A stretch of DNA of 64,000 nucleotides from Allokutzneria sp. A3M-2-11 16 (GTDB lineage: Bacteria; Actinomycetota; Actinomycetes; Mycobacteriales; Pseudonocardiaceae): NCBI RefSeq assembly GCF_024213555.1, contig NZ_JANAVO010000001.1, positions 2,542,001 to 2,606,000 on the forward strand, given 5' to 3'. This document shows positions 1-9,171 of this stretch, one piece after another (positions within the stretch are counted from its first letter, which is position 1; every line of letters begins with the position of its first letter). Made by a program: the position numbers and the translations under genes. The notes beneath the pieces are model-generated. The model saw nothing but the letters and a program-made list of their open reading frames with translations, searched no databases and had not been told where the DNA came from.

Positions 1-198
1 GCGGTTGAACACGCCAACCGCGCCCTGCCCGTGCATCGCGAGACGCGCCAACGGGTCTGGGAGGCGTGGACGGTACAGGTACTGGGGTTGGCTTGTCGCG
101 CCCTGGGAAACAACGTCGATGCTGTGGTACATCTGCGCGCCGCGCATGAGATGTTCGTCGAGATGGGGATGCCGGAGGCCAACTCGCTCTCGGTGTAG
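1..198 (+). CDS. C-terminal end of a TPR-type (SARP-like) regulator, 5' part outside window
   Basis: Frame 1 is open from the first base to the TAG at 196-198 and encodes 65 residues ending in NSLSV. The peptide is amphipathic and alanine/leucine rich (for example VHLRAAHEMFVEMGMPEA), which looks like the last tetratricopeptide helices of an AfsR/SARP-type regulator. The stop overlaps a GTG, and the next gene, itself a TPR-containing SARP, starts about 20 bp later on the same strand, so this may be a tandem paralogue. No N-terminal domain is visible, so the family call is inferred from helix pattern and context only. Confidence 0.6.
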   Translation, partial: AVEHANRALPVHRETRQRVWEAWTVQVLGLACRALGNNVDAVVHLRAAHEMFVEMGMPEANSLSV

Positions 199-218
199 TG
201 GTGTTAGGGGGGACCGCG

Positions 219-3200
219 ATGCCGTCAGACGTGAGGGTCCCAGCCGTGAGGTTCACGGTGCTGGGGCCGCTCGAACTCGTGGTCGACGGCGCCCCGATTC
301 CCGTGCAGGCGTCCAAACAACGCGTCGTGCTGGCGATGTTGTTGCTGCGGTCCGGCCGCGCGGTCTCGATCGACGACCTCATCGAGGCGCTGTGGGGGGA
401 CAATCCGCCCGCCGAAGCCCGCAACGCCCTTCAGGTGCACGTGATGCGCCTGCGCCGGGTGATCGGCGGTGACCTGCTGCGCACAGTCCGCGGTGGTTAC
501 GCGATGACCCTCGCGGCCGAACAGCTCGACCTGCTCCGCGCGCGTGATCTGGTCGATCGGGCGGCGCGGTGCCGCGAGGACGGCTCGGAGGAGTCCGAAC
601 GCGCGTTGCTCGCCGAGGCGCTTCGCCTGTGGCGCGGCCCCCTTCTCGTCGAGGTCGAGTCGGAGTCCTTGCGGCGCAACGAGATCACCTCTGTGTTGGA
701 GATGCTGCTTGGAGCGCTCGAACGACGGGTCGATCTCGATCTGGCGGCGGGGCGGCACCAGGAACTGATCGGCGAGCTGACGACGCTCACCACCGAACAC
801 CCGCTGCGCGAACGGTTCTGGGCGCAGCTGATGCTCGCCCTCTACCGCTCCGGACAGCAGGCCGAGGCGCTCGCCGCGTATCGGAGGATCACCGCGCTGC
901 TGCGGGCCGAACTCGGCGTCGGCGCGGGGACGAGCCTGCGCGAGCTGCACCAGGCGATCCTGGTCGGCAGCCACGACCTCGCCGAGTCACCGCCGCGGAC
1001 GGCACCGCGGGTGGTGCCCGCCCAGCTGCCGCCGGACCTCGCGGACTTCGTCGGCCGGGCGGACCGGATCGACCTGGTCGAGCGGACCCTGCTGCCCGCG
1101 GAGGGACAGCGTTCGGTTCCGGTCACGGTGATCTCCGGCTCGCCCGGAGTCGGCAAGACCGCGCTCGCCGTGCGCGTCGCACACCGGCTCAAGCGCGGCT
1201 TCCCGGATGGTCAGCTCTACGTCGATCTGCGCGGCTACGCCTCGGGCGAGCCGGTCACCACCGCTGACGTGCTGTCCAGATTCCTTCGTGCGCTCGGGGT
1301 TCGGCCGGAGCAGATCCCGGTGGACATCGACGAGCAGTCGGCGCTCTACCGTTCGGTCCTCTCCGGCAAGCGCGTGCTCGTGGTGCTCGACAACGCCAGC
1401 GCCGCGGACCAGGTTCGTGCGTTGCTGCCAGGAGATCCGGGTTGTTCGGTGTTGGTCACCGGGCGGAACGAGCTGCGCGGACTGGTGGTCGGGCACGGCG
1501 CGCGGACGCTGCGCCTTGAGCCGTTCGGCGTTGCGGAATCCGTTGCGCTGCTTGCTGCTCTGCTCGGATCAGCGAGCAGTGACGATCCGGCCGCGGTCGA
1601 GTTGGCGGAGCTGTGCGGGCACCTGCCGTTGGCACTGCGCATCGCCGGAGTCAACCTGGCGGGCCGCGCCAAGCCGGACCTGGCCGAGTACGTCACCGAA
1701 CTCAAGCAGGGCAATCGCCTTGCCGCGCTTGCGATTCCCGATGAGTCCTCGGCCGGGGTGCACGCGGTTTTCGGGTTGTCCTACAGCGCGCTCAAGGCGG
1801 AGGCGCGTCGCCTCTTCCGGCGCCTCGGTCTTGTGCCCGGCCCGGACTTCGACGGTCACACCGCGGCCGCGCTGCTCGACGCGGAGCCTGCCCGAGCGTC
1901 GGTGTTGCTGGAGCAGCTCGTGGCGGTGAACGTGCTCGCGGTGTGCGGCCCCAACCGCTACTACCTGCACGACCTCCTGCGGCTCTACGCCGAACAGCTG
2001 TGCGAGGTCGAGGAGAGCAGTGCCGATCGTGAGTCCACTGTGGAGCGTCTGCTGGACCACTACCTCCGCGCCACCGATCGGGCCGCACGGGCGACGCATC
2101 CGGACATCACCCGGATCGCCTTGCCAGAGCAGGAACCGCGTCCGTGGCTGCCGTCCTTCGACGATCGCGAGGCAGCGGTCGAGTGGCTCGATGCCGAGCG
2201 CGTGAACCTGGTGGCCGCGGCGAGGGCTCGCACTCATCCGTTCGCCGTGCACCTCGCCGACACCGCTCGGGTGTACTTCAGCAGCGGCGGGCACATCGCG
2301 GAGTGGCGCAGTGTCGCGGAGGTCGGCCTCGCCACGGCGAGAAAACTCGGTGACGTCCGCGGCGAAGCCGCTGTGCACAACAGCATGGCACGGCTCTACA
2401 GCGATCTCGCGGAGTACGAGTCCACTGTGGAGCAGTGTCGGTTGGGATTGGCGTTGTGCGAGAAGGGATTGCCGTCGAGCGTCGAGGTGAGCTTCCTGAA
2501 CAACCTCGGCACCGCCTACGCCGAGCTGGGGGACACGGCGCAGGCGCAGGAGTACTTCGAGCGGAGCCTGGCCCGCAGTCAGGTCAGTGGCCCGCCGCAC
2601 GTGGAAGCGTTGGGAATGCTGAACCTCGGCGCGATCTACATCTACCGCGGGCTGCTCGCCGATGCCGTGCGCGTGCAGTCCGCGGCGGTGCGGATGTGCG
2701 CCGAACACGGGTTCATCACCCTAGAGGTGCTGACCGCCAACAACCTCGGCATCGGTCGCCGTGAGCTCGGCCAGTACGCCAAAGCCATGGAGTCGTTGGA
2801 CCACGCGCTGCACCGCTGCCGTGAGCTCGGCCTGCGGTCGGCCGAGGCGAGCGTCCTCGCCAGCCTCGCCGAGGTCTACCGCGATCTCGCCGAGTACGAC
2901 CACGCGCACGAGCTGTGCCTGGAGTCGATCGAGACGGCCAAGGCGACGCAGCGGCGCAAGACCGTCGCGGACGCGGTGAACGTGGCGGGCGGGATCGAGC
3001 TGGGCCGCGGTCGCCCGGAGCGGGCGCTCGACCGGTTCCGCGAGGGGTTGTCGCTGTCGCGCGAGTCCAACTTCACCTACGGCGAGATCACCGCGCTGAT
3101 CGGGCTCGCCGACACGAACAGGCTGGTGGGGCGGATGATCGAGGCCGTCGAGTGCGCGCGCCTGGCCGAGTCGCACGCCCGCGGGGTCGCGTTCCGGCTC

Positions 3201-3422
3201 TGCGAGGGCAAGGCGATCAGCGCCCGCGCCCGGATCCACCACGACCTCGGCGAGTTCGACGACGCGATCGCCCAGGCCCGCAGGGCGGTCGACGTGCACA
3301 CCGAGACCGGGCACCGGCTCGGCGCGGCCCGGTCGCTCGCGCTGCTGGGAGCGCTCGGCGAGGTGGCCGCGGCGGAGGAGGCCGCGCGCATCCGCGCCGA
3401 CCTCGGTGTGCCCGAGGGGTGA
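219..3422 (+). CDS. AfsR/SARP-family transcriptional regulator with NB-ARC and TPR domains
   Basis: A 1067-residue regulator of the large SARP (AfsR-like) type. In order: an OmpR-type winged helix (about residues 8-98), a bacterial transcriptional activator domain (about 105-255), an NB-ARC/STAND ATPase with P-loop GSPGVGKTA near residue 307, Walker B RVLVVLDNA near 385 and a GHLPLAL motif near 466, then many TPR helices from about residue 690 to the end. Such proteins usually activate secondary-metabolite or stress genes as ATP-controlled switches; no biosynthetic cluster is visible here, so the target is unknown. ATG 219 is chosen over GTG 198 because AGGGGGGA lies just upstream. Its stop directly abuts the convergent moaD stop. 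Confidence 0.9.
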   Translation: MPSDVRVPAVRFTVLGPLELVVDGAPIPVQASKQRVVLAMLLLRSGRAVSIDDLIEALWGDNPPAEARNALQVHVMRLRRVIGGDLLRTVRGGYAMTLAAEQLDLLRARDLVDRAARCREDGSEESERALLAEALRLWRGPLLVEVESESLRRNEITSVLEMLLGALERRVDLDLAAGRHQELIGELTTLTTEHPLRERFWAQLMLALYRSGQQAEALAAYRRITALLRAELGVGAGTSLRELHQAILVGSHDLAESPPRTAPRVVPAQLPPDLADFVGRADRIDLVERTLLPAEGQRSVPVTVISGSPGVGKTALAVRVAHRLKRGFPDGQLYVDLRGYASGEPVTTADVLSRFLRALGVRPEQIPVDIDEQSALYRSVLSGKRVLVVLDNASAADQVRALLPGDPGCSVLVTGRNELRGLVVGHGARTLRLEPFGVAESVALLAALLGSASSDDPAAVELAELCGHLPLALRIAGVNLAGRAKPDLAEYVTELKQGNRLAALAIPDESSAGVHAVFGLSYSALKAEARRLFRRLGLVPGPDFDGHTAAALLDAEPARASVLLEQLVAVNVLAVCGPNRYYLHDLLRLYAEQLCEVEESSADRESTVERLLDHYLRATDRAARATHPDITRIALPEQEPRPWLPSFDDREAAVEWLDAERVNLVAAARARTHPFAVHLADTARVYFSSGGHIAEWRSVAEVGLATARKLGDVRGEAAVHNSMARLYSDLAEYESTVEQCRLGLALCEKGLPSSVEVSFLNNLGTAYAELGDTAQAQEYFERSLARSQVSGPPHVEALGMLNLGAIYIYRGLLADAVRVQSAAVRMCAEHGFITLEVLTANNLGIGRRELGQYAKAMESLDHALHRCRELGLRSAEASVLASLAEVYRDLAEYDHAHELCLESIETAKATQRRKTVADAVNVAGGIELGRGRPERALDRFREGLSLSRESNFTYGEITALIGLADTNRLVGRMIEAVECARLAESHARGVAFRLCEGKAISARARIHHDLGEFDDAIAQARRAVDVHTETGHRLGAARSLALLGALGEVAAAEEAARIRADLGVPEG

Positions 3423-3683
3423 TCAGCCGCCGGCGAACGGCGGGAGCACGTCCAGCTCCGCGCCGGGCCGCACCGTGACGGCCCTGTCCCGGACGGCGAC
3501 CCCGTCCAGCAGGAAGCTGCACGCGGGCAGGACCGTGGTCAGCCGGGCGCCGTGCCGCTCGCGCAGCAGCGCCAGCACTTCGTCCACTGTGGACACATTG
3601 GCCAGTTCGACCGATTCCGCCTTGACCCCGGCGGCGGCCCTGGCCCCCGCGAAGTACCGCACGGTCATCGACTGCACGCTCAT
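3423..3683 (-). CDS. moaD: MoaD/ThiS-family sulfur carrier (molybdopterin synthase small subunit)
   Basis: An 86-residue beta-grasp protein ending in the diglycine PFAGG, the C-terminus that is adenylated and thiocarboxylated in MoaD/ThiS proteins before sulfur is passed to precursor Z. The reading begins MSVQSMTVRYFAGARAA, typical of the family. The ATG overlaps the moaA stop in an ATGA arrangement, so the pair is translationally coupled. The GGAGG that could act as ribosome binding site is the same DNA that encodes the terminal glycines of MoaA. A second in-frame ATG lies five codons in. Role in molybdenum cofactor synthesis is well supported by the neighbour moaA. Confidence 0.88.
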   Translation of the reverse strand: MSVQSMTVRYFAGARAAAGVKAESVELANVSTVDEVLALLRERHGARLTTVLPACSFLLDGVAVRDRAVTVRPGAELDVLPPFAGG

Positions 3684-4717
3684 CCTCCGATCGCGCTCAT
3701 CGGGCGGTCCGGCTGGGCGAACCCGGCATCGTCGATGCCGTGGCCCGCGGCCTTGCCCCACATCGCATTCCGCCACAGCGCGGAGATCGCCGCGTCGTCG
3801 GCACCTTCGCGCAGCGGACCGCGCAGGTCCGTCTCCGTCCGGGCGAACAGGCAGGACCTGATCTGCCCGTCCGCGGTGAGCCTGGTCCGGTCGCACGCCG
3901 CGCAGAACGGCTGCGTGACGGACGCGATCACGCCGACCGAGCCCCGGCCGCCGTCGACCACCCAGCGCTCGGCGGGCGCGCCGCCGCGCGGGGCCGGGTG
4001 CGGGGTCAGCTCGAAGGCCGCGCCCAGCATGTCCAGGATCTCCGCCGCGGTGACCATGCGGTCGCGGTCCCAGGCGTGCTGCGGGTCGAGCGGCATCTGC
4101 TCGATGAACCGCAGCTCGTAGCCCTGGTCGAGGCAGTACTCCAGCAGCGGGACGGCCTCGTCCTCGTTGACGCCGCGCATCAGCACGGCGTTGACCTTCA
4201 CCGGGGTCAGCCCCGCGGCAGCGGCGGCGGCCATCCCGTCGAGCACCTTGTCCAGCCGGTTCCGCCTGGTGATGGTGAAGAAGCGGTCCGCGCGCAGGGT
4301 GTCCAGCGAGACGTTGACCCGGTCCAGCCCGGCCGCCTCGAGGGCGCCCGCCAGCTCCGGCAGCCGCAGGCCGTTGGTGGTCAGCGACATCCTCGGCCGC
4401 GGGTCCAGCTGGGCCGCCGCGCCGATGACGTCGATGATGTCCTTGCGCAGCAGCGGTTCTCCGCCGGTGAACCGGATCTCGGTGACGCCGAGCTCGCGCA
4501 CGGCGATCGCGATCAGCCGGGACAGCTCCGCGCCGCTGAGCAGGTCCGCGCCGGGCAGCCAGTCCAGGCCCTCGGCGGGCATGCAGTAGGAGCAGCGCAG
4601 GTTGCAGCGGTCGGTGACGGAAACCCGGAGATCGGTGGCGATCCGGCCGAAGCGGTCAATCAGGGCGCGCTCATCCGGCCGCGTGCTTTCCTCGGCTGCG
4701 CGCGGAACCGAAGGCAT
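3680..4717 (-). CDS. moaA: GTP 3',8-cyclase MoaA (radical SAM, molybdenum cofactor step 1)
   Basis: A 345-residue radical-SAM enzyme that converts GTP to 3',8-cyclo-7,8-dihydro-GTP, the first step of molybdopterin synthesis. The N-terminal cluster motif CNLRCSYC (C38, C42, C45 from this start) binds the SAM-coordinating [4Fe-4S] cluster; a second cluster motif, CAACDRTRLTADGQIRSC, lies in the C-terminal part and binds substrate. FTGGEPLLR is the usual GGEP motif. The protein ends in Gly-Gly, the conserved tail needed for catalysis in this family. The start is uncertain: ATG 4717 is used, but GTG 4738 is also possible. It forms an operon with moaD and faces away from a MarR gene. Confidence 0.92.
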   Translation of the reverse strand: MPSVPRAAEESTRPDERALIDRFGRIATDLRVSVTDRCNLRCSYCMPAEGLDWLPGADLLSGAELSRLIAIAVRELGVTEIRFTGGEPLLRKDIIDVIGAAAQLDPRPRMSLTTNGLRLPELAGALEAAGLDRVNVSLDTLRADRFFTITRRNRLDKVLDGMAAAAAAGLTPVKVNAVLMRGVNEDEAVPLLEYCLDQGYELRFIEQMPLDPQHAWDRDRMVTAAEILDMLGAAFELTPHPAPRGGAPAERWVVDGGRGSVGVIASVTQPFCAACDRTRLTADGQIRSCLFARTETDLRGPLREGADDAAISALWRNAMWGKAAGHGIDDAGFAQPDRPMSAIGG

Positions 4718-4886
4718 ACCCAGGGGGACGGCATTCACCTTTCCGAGCGTAGCGGCGCACCCCGACAATTCCTTGTGAGCAGCCGTGAGGAATCGGCCTT
4801 CGCCGGGTAACATGCCTCACGGTCAAGTAGCTGAGCTGCCAAGCTTCTTGTACCGAAGATGTTTCGTCGGCGGAGGCAGGGGACGT

Positions 4887-5393
4887 ATGGCCAGCGGAGA
4901 GAAGCAGGTCGACCCCGGGTTCGGGCTGGACATGTCCGAGGGCGGGATCCGGCTGGCGATGTGCGGGCGGGCGCTGAGCGCGGCGACGGTGATGTTCCAC
5001 ACCGCGGTCGCCGACCGGATGGGCCTCTCGGTCACCGACCACAAGTGCCTTGACCTGGCAAGACGCGCTGAGGGGCCGGTGACGGCCGGGCGCATCGCCG
5101 AGCTGTCCGGGCTGTCGACCGGGGCGGTCACCGGCGTGATCGACCGGCTGGAGCGGGCGAAGTTCGTGCGCCGGGTGCGCGACCCGCACGACCGGCGCAA
5201 GGTCCTGGTGGAGGTGCTCCCCAAGGACACCGACAAGTACTCGTGGATCTTCCAGGGGCTGCGGGACGCGTGCGAGCGGGCGGTCCGGGAGCACGGCGAG
5301 GACGAGATCGAGCTGATCATCTCGTACCTGACCAGGATGACCGAGACGCTGCACAGCGAAACGAAGCGGGTACGGGAGTACGAAGAAGGCTGA
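4887..5393 (+). CDS. MarR-family transcriptional regulator
   Basis: A 168-residue MarR-type winged-helix protein. The recognition segment is TAGRIAELSGLSTGAVTGVI followed by the wing DPHDRRKVLVEV, both typical. ATG 4887 is preceded by GGAGG and AGGGGA at suitable distance; longer upstream frames lack a better ribosome site. It is divergent from moaA and lies immediately before the HTH-Mop/modABC operon, whose -35 element overlaps its stop codon, so it is in a position to respond to or control molybdenum genes. That link is context only; its ligand is unknown. Confidence 0.87.
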   Translation: MASGEKQVDPGFGLDMSEGGIRLAMCGRALSAATVMFHTAVADRMGLSVTDHKCLDLARRAEGPVTAGRIAELSGLSTGAVTGVIDRLERAKFVRRVRDPHDRRKVLVEVLPKDTDKYSWIFQGLRDACERAVREHGEDEIELIISYLTRMTETLHSETKRVREYEEG

Positions 5394-5418
5394 CATTCCG
5401 CAAATGCGGAACTATCGT
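5390..5418 (+). promoter_or_regulatory. Promoter of the HTH-Mop/modABC operon with operator in the spacer
   Basis: A -35 CTGACA (5390-5395) and a -10 TATCGT (5413-5418) are separated by exactly 17 bp. The spacer holds a perfect inverted repeat, TTCCGCA-AA-TGCGGAA (5396-5411). The -10 ends 7 nt before the GTG of the next gene, so the transcript should be leaderless. An operator lying between -35 and -10 is a classical repressor position; the obvious candidate is the HTH-Mop protein encoded just downstream. Confidence 0.7.
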
Positions 5419-5425
5419 CTTGTCC

Positions 5426-5818
5426 GTGCCGCAATTTCGAATCAGTGAGGCCGCGAGGCTGCTCGGCGTCAGCGATGACACCGTCCGCCGCCTCGTCGAT
5501 TCCGGTGCCCTGACCGGCCACCGCGACTCCGCCGGGCGGCTGGCCGTGGACGGGGCGGAGCTGGCCGCCCACGCCCGGGGGAGCGCGCGCACCGCCGCCG
5601 ACCCCACGGGCATCGGCAGCTCCGCGCGCAACCGCTTCGTCGGCCTAGTCACGGACGTGGTCGCGGACCGCGTGATGGCCAAGGTGGAGATCCAGTGCGG
5701 GCCGCACCGGGTGGTCTCGCTGATGAGCTCCGAGGCCGCGGAGGAACTCGGGCTGCGCCCAGGGGTGCTCGCCGTCGCGGTGATCAAGTCGACCCAAGTC
5801 GTGGTGGAGACCCCATGA
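5426..5818 (+). CDS. HTH-TOBE (Mop-like) molybdate-responsive regulator
   Basis: A 130-residue protein. Residues 1-50 form an excisionase/MerR-like helix-turn-helix (ISEAARLLGVSDDTVRRL), and residues about 65-130 a TOBE/Mop domain (NRFVGLVTDVVADRVMAKVE) of the kind that binds molybdate or tungstate. It therefore resembles a minimal ModE. It is the first gene of an operon with modABC and its stop overlaps the modA start (ATGA). The palindrome in its promoter suggests autoregulation. GTG 5426 is chosen because the -10 box ends 7 nt before it and no ribosome site exists for an upstream start. Confidence 0.85.
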   Translation: MPQFRISEAARLLGVSDDTVRRLVDSGALTGHRDSAGRLAVDGAELAAHARGSARTAADPTGIGSSARNRFVGLVTDVVADRVMAKVEIQCGPHRVVSLMSSEAAEELGLRPGVLAVAVIKSTQVVVETP

Positions 5819-6552
5819 AGCGCATGAGCGTCCTGCTGTCGTTGTTGCTGATCGCGGCCTGCACCAGTGGCCCGGAGAAGCGCGAGGTCACGGTGTTCGC
5901 CGCCGCGTCGTTGAAGGACGCGTTCACCGAGCTGGAGAAGTCCTACGAGGCTTCGCACCCCGGCGTCGACGTGCGGATCAGCTTCGGCGGATCGTCCGAC
6001 CTGGCGCAGCAGATCGTCAACGGGGCTCCCGCCGATGTCTTCGCATCGGCGAGTCCGTCCACTATGGACACTGTGGCCAAGGCGGACCTGATCGACGGCA
6101 GGGCAGAGGTTTTCGCCGTGAACACGCTGCGGATCGCCGTGCCGCAGGGCAATCCCAAGGGGATCAGGACACTGGCCGACCTGACCAAGCCGGGGACCGC
6201 GCTCGTGCTGTGCGCGCCCCAGGTCCCTTGTGGTGCCGCGGCCAAGCAGGTGGCGATGGCGGCGAAGCTGACGTTCAAGCCGGTCAGCGAGGAGCCGGAC
6301 GTGCGCTCGGTGCTCGGCAAGGTCGCCGCGAAGGAGGCCGACGCGGGCCTGGTCTACGTCACCGATGTGCTCTCCGCGCCCGGCAAGGTCGAAGGCGTCG
6401 ACTTCCCTGAGTCCGCGGACGCGGTGAACGAGTATCCGTTGGCGCTGCTGAAGAAAACCGGGCAGGCGCAGCTCGCGCGTGAGTTCGCCGAGCTGGTGCG
6501 CGGCCAGGCCGGTCGCGACGTGCTCACCCGCGCGGGCTTTGGACCGCCGTGA
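5815..6552 (+). CDS. modA: Molybdate ABC transporter substrate-binding lipoprotein ModA
   Basis: A 245-residue periplasmic-binding protein. A short signal sequence ([16 protein letters not shown]) ends in a lipobox cysteine, so the mature protein is a membrane-anchored lipoprotein. The body shows family landmarks: [11 protein letters not shown] near the N-terminus, [21 protein letters not shown] and the [10 protein letters not shown] segment, which shape the oxyanion pocket for molybdate or tungstate. It overlaps the upstream regulator by ATGA and the downstream permease by GTGA, so the four genes are one coupled operon. Confidence 0.93.
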   Translation: MKRMSVLLSLLLIAACTSGPEKREVTVFAAASLKDAFTELEKSYEASHPGVDVRISFGGSSDLAQQIVNGAPADVFASASPSTMDTVAKADLIDGRAEVFAVNTLRIAVPQGNPKGIRTLADLTKPGTALVLCAPQVPCGAAAKQVAMAAKLTFKPVSEEPDVRSVLGKVAAKEADAGLVYVTDVLSAPGKVEGVDFPESADAVNEYPLALLKKTGQAQLAREFAELVRGQAGRDVLTRAGFGPP

Positions 6553-7316
6553 CCCTGCCCAGGCTGCTGTGGGTGCCGGCGCTCCTCGGGTTCGCGGTCA
6601 TCGTGCTTCCCGTGATCGGCCTGCTCGACCGGGTCGAATGGGCTCGTTTGCCCGCGCTGGTCACCAGCGACGCCGCGCTCTCCGCGCTCGGGCTGTCGAT
6701 GCAGACCGCGGCGATGTCGACCCTGGTGTGCCTCCTGCTCGGCGGTCCGCTCGCGTTTGTTCTGGCGCGATCTGACTTCCGCGGGCTGCGCGTGCTGAGG
6801 TCATTGGTATTGCTGCCATTGGTGCTTCCGCCCGTGGTCGGTGGCTTGGCATTGCTGTACTTGTTGGGGCGCAACGGATTTCTGGGCCAGTTGCTGGGTG
6901 TGCAGCTTCCGTACACGACTGCGGCGGTGGTGCTGGCGCAGACTTTCGTCGCGATGCCGTTCCTGGTGGTGAGCCTCGAAGGGGCGTTGCGCACAGCGGG
7001 TGAACGGTATGAGGCGGTCGCGGCCACGCTCGGTGCTGGGCGGTGGACTGTGCTTCGCCGCGTGACGATTCCCTTGCTGTTGCCGGGAATCGGTTCGGGC
7101 GTGGTGTTGGCGTTCGCGCGCGCTCTCGGCGAGTTCGGAGCCACGATCGCGTTCGCGGGCAGTCTTCAAGGCACGACTCGGACGCTGCCATTGGAGATCT
7201 ACCTGCAACGCGAGTCCGATGTGGACGCTGCGGTCGCGCTTTCCCTGCTGCTGGTGGTGATCGCGATCGTGGTGATCGTAGTCGCACGGCCTCGTGCGGT
7301 GGAGGGACTGCGATGA
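6549..7316 (+). CDS. modB: Molybdate ABC transporter permease ModB
   Basis: A 255-residue inner-membrane permease with about five to six hydrophobic helices. The cytoplasmic EAA-type loop, which contacts the ATPase, appears as [22 protein letters not shown], followed by [23 protein letters not shown], a strongly conserved ModB sequence. The GTG start overlaps the modA stop and its own stop overlaps the modC start, indicating coupled translation and a stoichiometric complex. Confidence 0.93.
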   Translation: MTLPRLLWVPALLGFAVIVLPVIGLLDRVEWARLPALVTSDAALSALGLSMQTAAMSTLVCLLLGGPLAFVLARSDFRGLRVLRSLVLLPLVLPPVVGGLALLYLLGRNGFLGQLLGVQLPYTTAAVVLAQTFVAMPFLVVSLEGALRTAGERYEAVAATLGAGRWTVLRRVTIPLLLPGIGSGVVLAFARALGEFGATIAFAGSLQGTTRTLPLEIYLQRESDVDAAVALSLLLVVIAIVVIVVARPRAVEGLR

Positions 7317-8359
7317 GAGCTCAGTTCCGGCTGGCGCGGGGCAAGTTCACCCTCGATGTGGAGCTCGCCGTCGAACCGGGCGAAGTCGTGGCGGTATTGG
7401 GACCCAACGGTTCTGGCAAGTCCACGCTGCTGAACCTGATCGCTGGGCTCCTGCGTCCGGATACAGGTCATCTGTCGCTGGACGGCCGTGATCTCCTTGG
7501 CGCACCACCACATCGGCGAGGCATCGGCCTGCTCGCCCAGGAGCCGTTGCTGTTCCCGCACCTCAGCGTCCTCGCCAACGTGGAGTTCGGGCCGCGCGCG
7601 CAGTACCGCGCCGACTACCGGGAAACCGCGCTGCGGTGGCTCGACGAGGTCGACGCTCGTGCCTTCGCGGATCGCAAACCACGCCAGCTGTCCGGTGGTC
7701 AGGCGCAACGCGTCGCACTCGCCAGGGCGCTCGCCGCAGACCCCGAACTCCTGCTGCTGGACGAGCCGCTGACCGCGCTCGACGTCGACGCCGCCCCGGC
7801 CATGCGAGGGCTGCTGCGCCGCGTGCTCCGAACGCGGAACCGCCCGGCGATCATGGTCACCCACGACGCGTTGGACGCGCTGGTGCTCGCTGACCGCGTG
7901 ATCGTGCTCGACGCCGGGCGGATCGTGGAGCAGGGCCCGACCCGAACTGTGCTGACTCGTCCGCGCAGTCCCTTCGCGGCCCGGATCGCCGGGCTGAACC
8001 TCGTGCCGGGAACAACCGTCGACGGCGGTATCCGCAGCTCAGCAGGAGTGTTCATCGCAGGGCGCGGTAGCGCGGGCGCGGGGGAGGACGGGGTTGCGGT
8101 GTTCTCTCCCGCGGCCGTGGCGGTGCACCGGGACAACCCGCACGGCAGCCCGCGCAACGCGCTGCGGGTCCGGCTCGCGGGCATGGAACCGCACGGCGAC
8201 CTGATCCGGCTCCGCGCCGAGGACGGCCTCGCCGCCGACATCACGCCCGCCGCAGCCGCCGAGCTGGAGTTGGAGCCCGGCCAGGACGTCTGGTTCGTGG
8301 TGAAGGCGACAGAGGTGGGCGTGCACGCCGCGCGCGGGGGAGTATGGGGGCGTGACTGA
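7313..8359 (+). CDS. modC: Molybdate ABC transporter ATPase ModC
   Basis: A 348-residue ATPase that powers molybdate import. Walker [10 protein letters not shown], signature [15 protein letters not shown], Walker [13 protein letters not shown] and the switch histidine region VTHDALDAL are present in the first about 235 residues. The C-terminal about 110 residues contain a TOBE-like region ([20 protein letters not shown]) that in ModC proteins can bind molybdate and inhibit transport. ATG 7313 overlaps the modB stop. The 3' end overlaps the next gene by 8 bp. Confidence 0.93.
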   Translation: MRAQFRLARGKFTLDVELAVEPGEVVAVLGPNGSGKSTLLNLIAGLLRPDTGHLSLDGRDLLGAPPHRRGIGLLAQEPLLFPHLSVLANVEFGPRAQYRADYRETALRWLDEVDARAFADRKPRQLSGGQAQRVALARALAADPELLLLDEPLTALDVDAAPAMRGLLRRVLRTRNRPAIMVTHDALDALVLADRVIVLDAGRIVEQGPTRTVLTRPRSPFAARIAGLNLVPGTTVDGGIRSSAGVFIAGRGSAGAGEDGVAVFSPAAVAVHRDNPHGSPRNALRVRLAGMEPHGDLIRLRAEDGLAADITPAAAAELELEPGQDVWFVVKATEVGVHAARGGVWGRD

Positions 8360-9140
8360 GCCGGTGACCTGGAACTACCTGATGGACATGGACGGGGTGC
8401 TGGTGCACGAGGACCACCTGGTCCCTGGCGCCGACGAGCTGCTGAAAGAGCTGCGGGACAAGGACGTCCCGTTCATGGTGCTCACCAACAACTCCATCTA
8501 CACCCCACGTGACCTGCGCGCGAGGCTGCACCGAACCGGGCTCGACGTGCCGGAGGAGGCGATCTGGACCTCCGCGTTGGCGACCGCGAAGTTCCTCGAC
8601 TCGCAGCGCCCCAACGGTTCCGCGTACGTCATCGGTGAGGCGGGGCTGACCACGGCGCTGCACTCCATCGGCTACGTGCTCACCGACCGCGACCCCGACT
8701 ACGTGGTGCTCGGCGAGACCAGGACCTACAGCTTCGAGGCGATCACCAAGGCGATCCGCCTGGTCGAGGCGGGCGCGCGGTTCATCGCCACCAACCCCGA
8801 CGAGACCGGCCCCAGCCGCGAAGGGGTGCTGCCCGCGACGGGCTCGGTCGCCGCGCTGATCGAACGCGCCACCGGCCGCGCGCCGTACTTCGTCGGCAAG
8901 CCCAACCCGCTGATGATGCGCTCGGCCCTGCGCGCGCTCGGTGCCCACTCGGAGAGCACGCTGATGATCGGCGACCGGATGGACACCGACGTCCGCTCCG
9001 GTTTGGAGGCGGGGCTGGCGACCATCCTGGTCCTCTCCGGCATCTCCACCGCGGAGACGGCCGACCGCTTCCCGTACCGGCCCACCCGCACGATCACGTC
9101 CGTCGCAGAGCTCCTCGGTACTGCTGACCAGCCCTTCTGA
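8352..9140 (+). CDS. HAD-IIA family hydrolase (NagD-like phosphatase)
   Basis: A 262-residue haloacid-dehalogenase phosphatase of the NagD/4-nitrophenylphosphatase subgroup. Motif I is MDMDGVLV with the nucleophile and acid/base aspartates; motif II is VLTNNS; motif III/IV is in [12 protein letters not shown] and [10 protein letters not shown]. The cap is of the large C2 type. These enzymes dephosphorylate sugar phosphates or nucleotides; the substrate cannot be read here. The start overlaps modC by 8 bp, so it may be co-transcribed with mod genes, although no functional link is obvious. Confidence 0.85.
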   Translation: MTEPVTWNYLMDMDGVLVHEDHLVPGADELLKELRDKDVPFMVLTNNSIYTPRDLRARLHRTGLDVPEEAIWTSALATAKFLDSQRPNGSAYVIGEAGLTTALHSIGYVLTDRDPDYVVLGETRTYSFEAITKAIRLVEAGARFIATNPDETGPSREGVLPATGSVAALIERATGRAPYFVGKPNPLMMRSALRALGAHSESTLMIGDRMDTDVRSGLEAGLATILVLSGISTAETADRFPYRPTRTITSVAELLGTADQPF

Positions 9141-9171
9141 GATTGTCGGTGTCCCGGGCTAACTTCTGCGC

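Noticed and set aside
198-218. GTG 198 as start of the AfsR-like regulator
   Set aside because: It overlaps the upstream stop and has no ribosome site, whereas AGGGGGGA precedes ATG 219.
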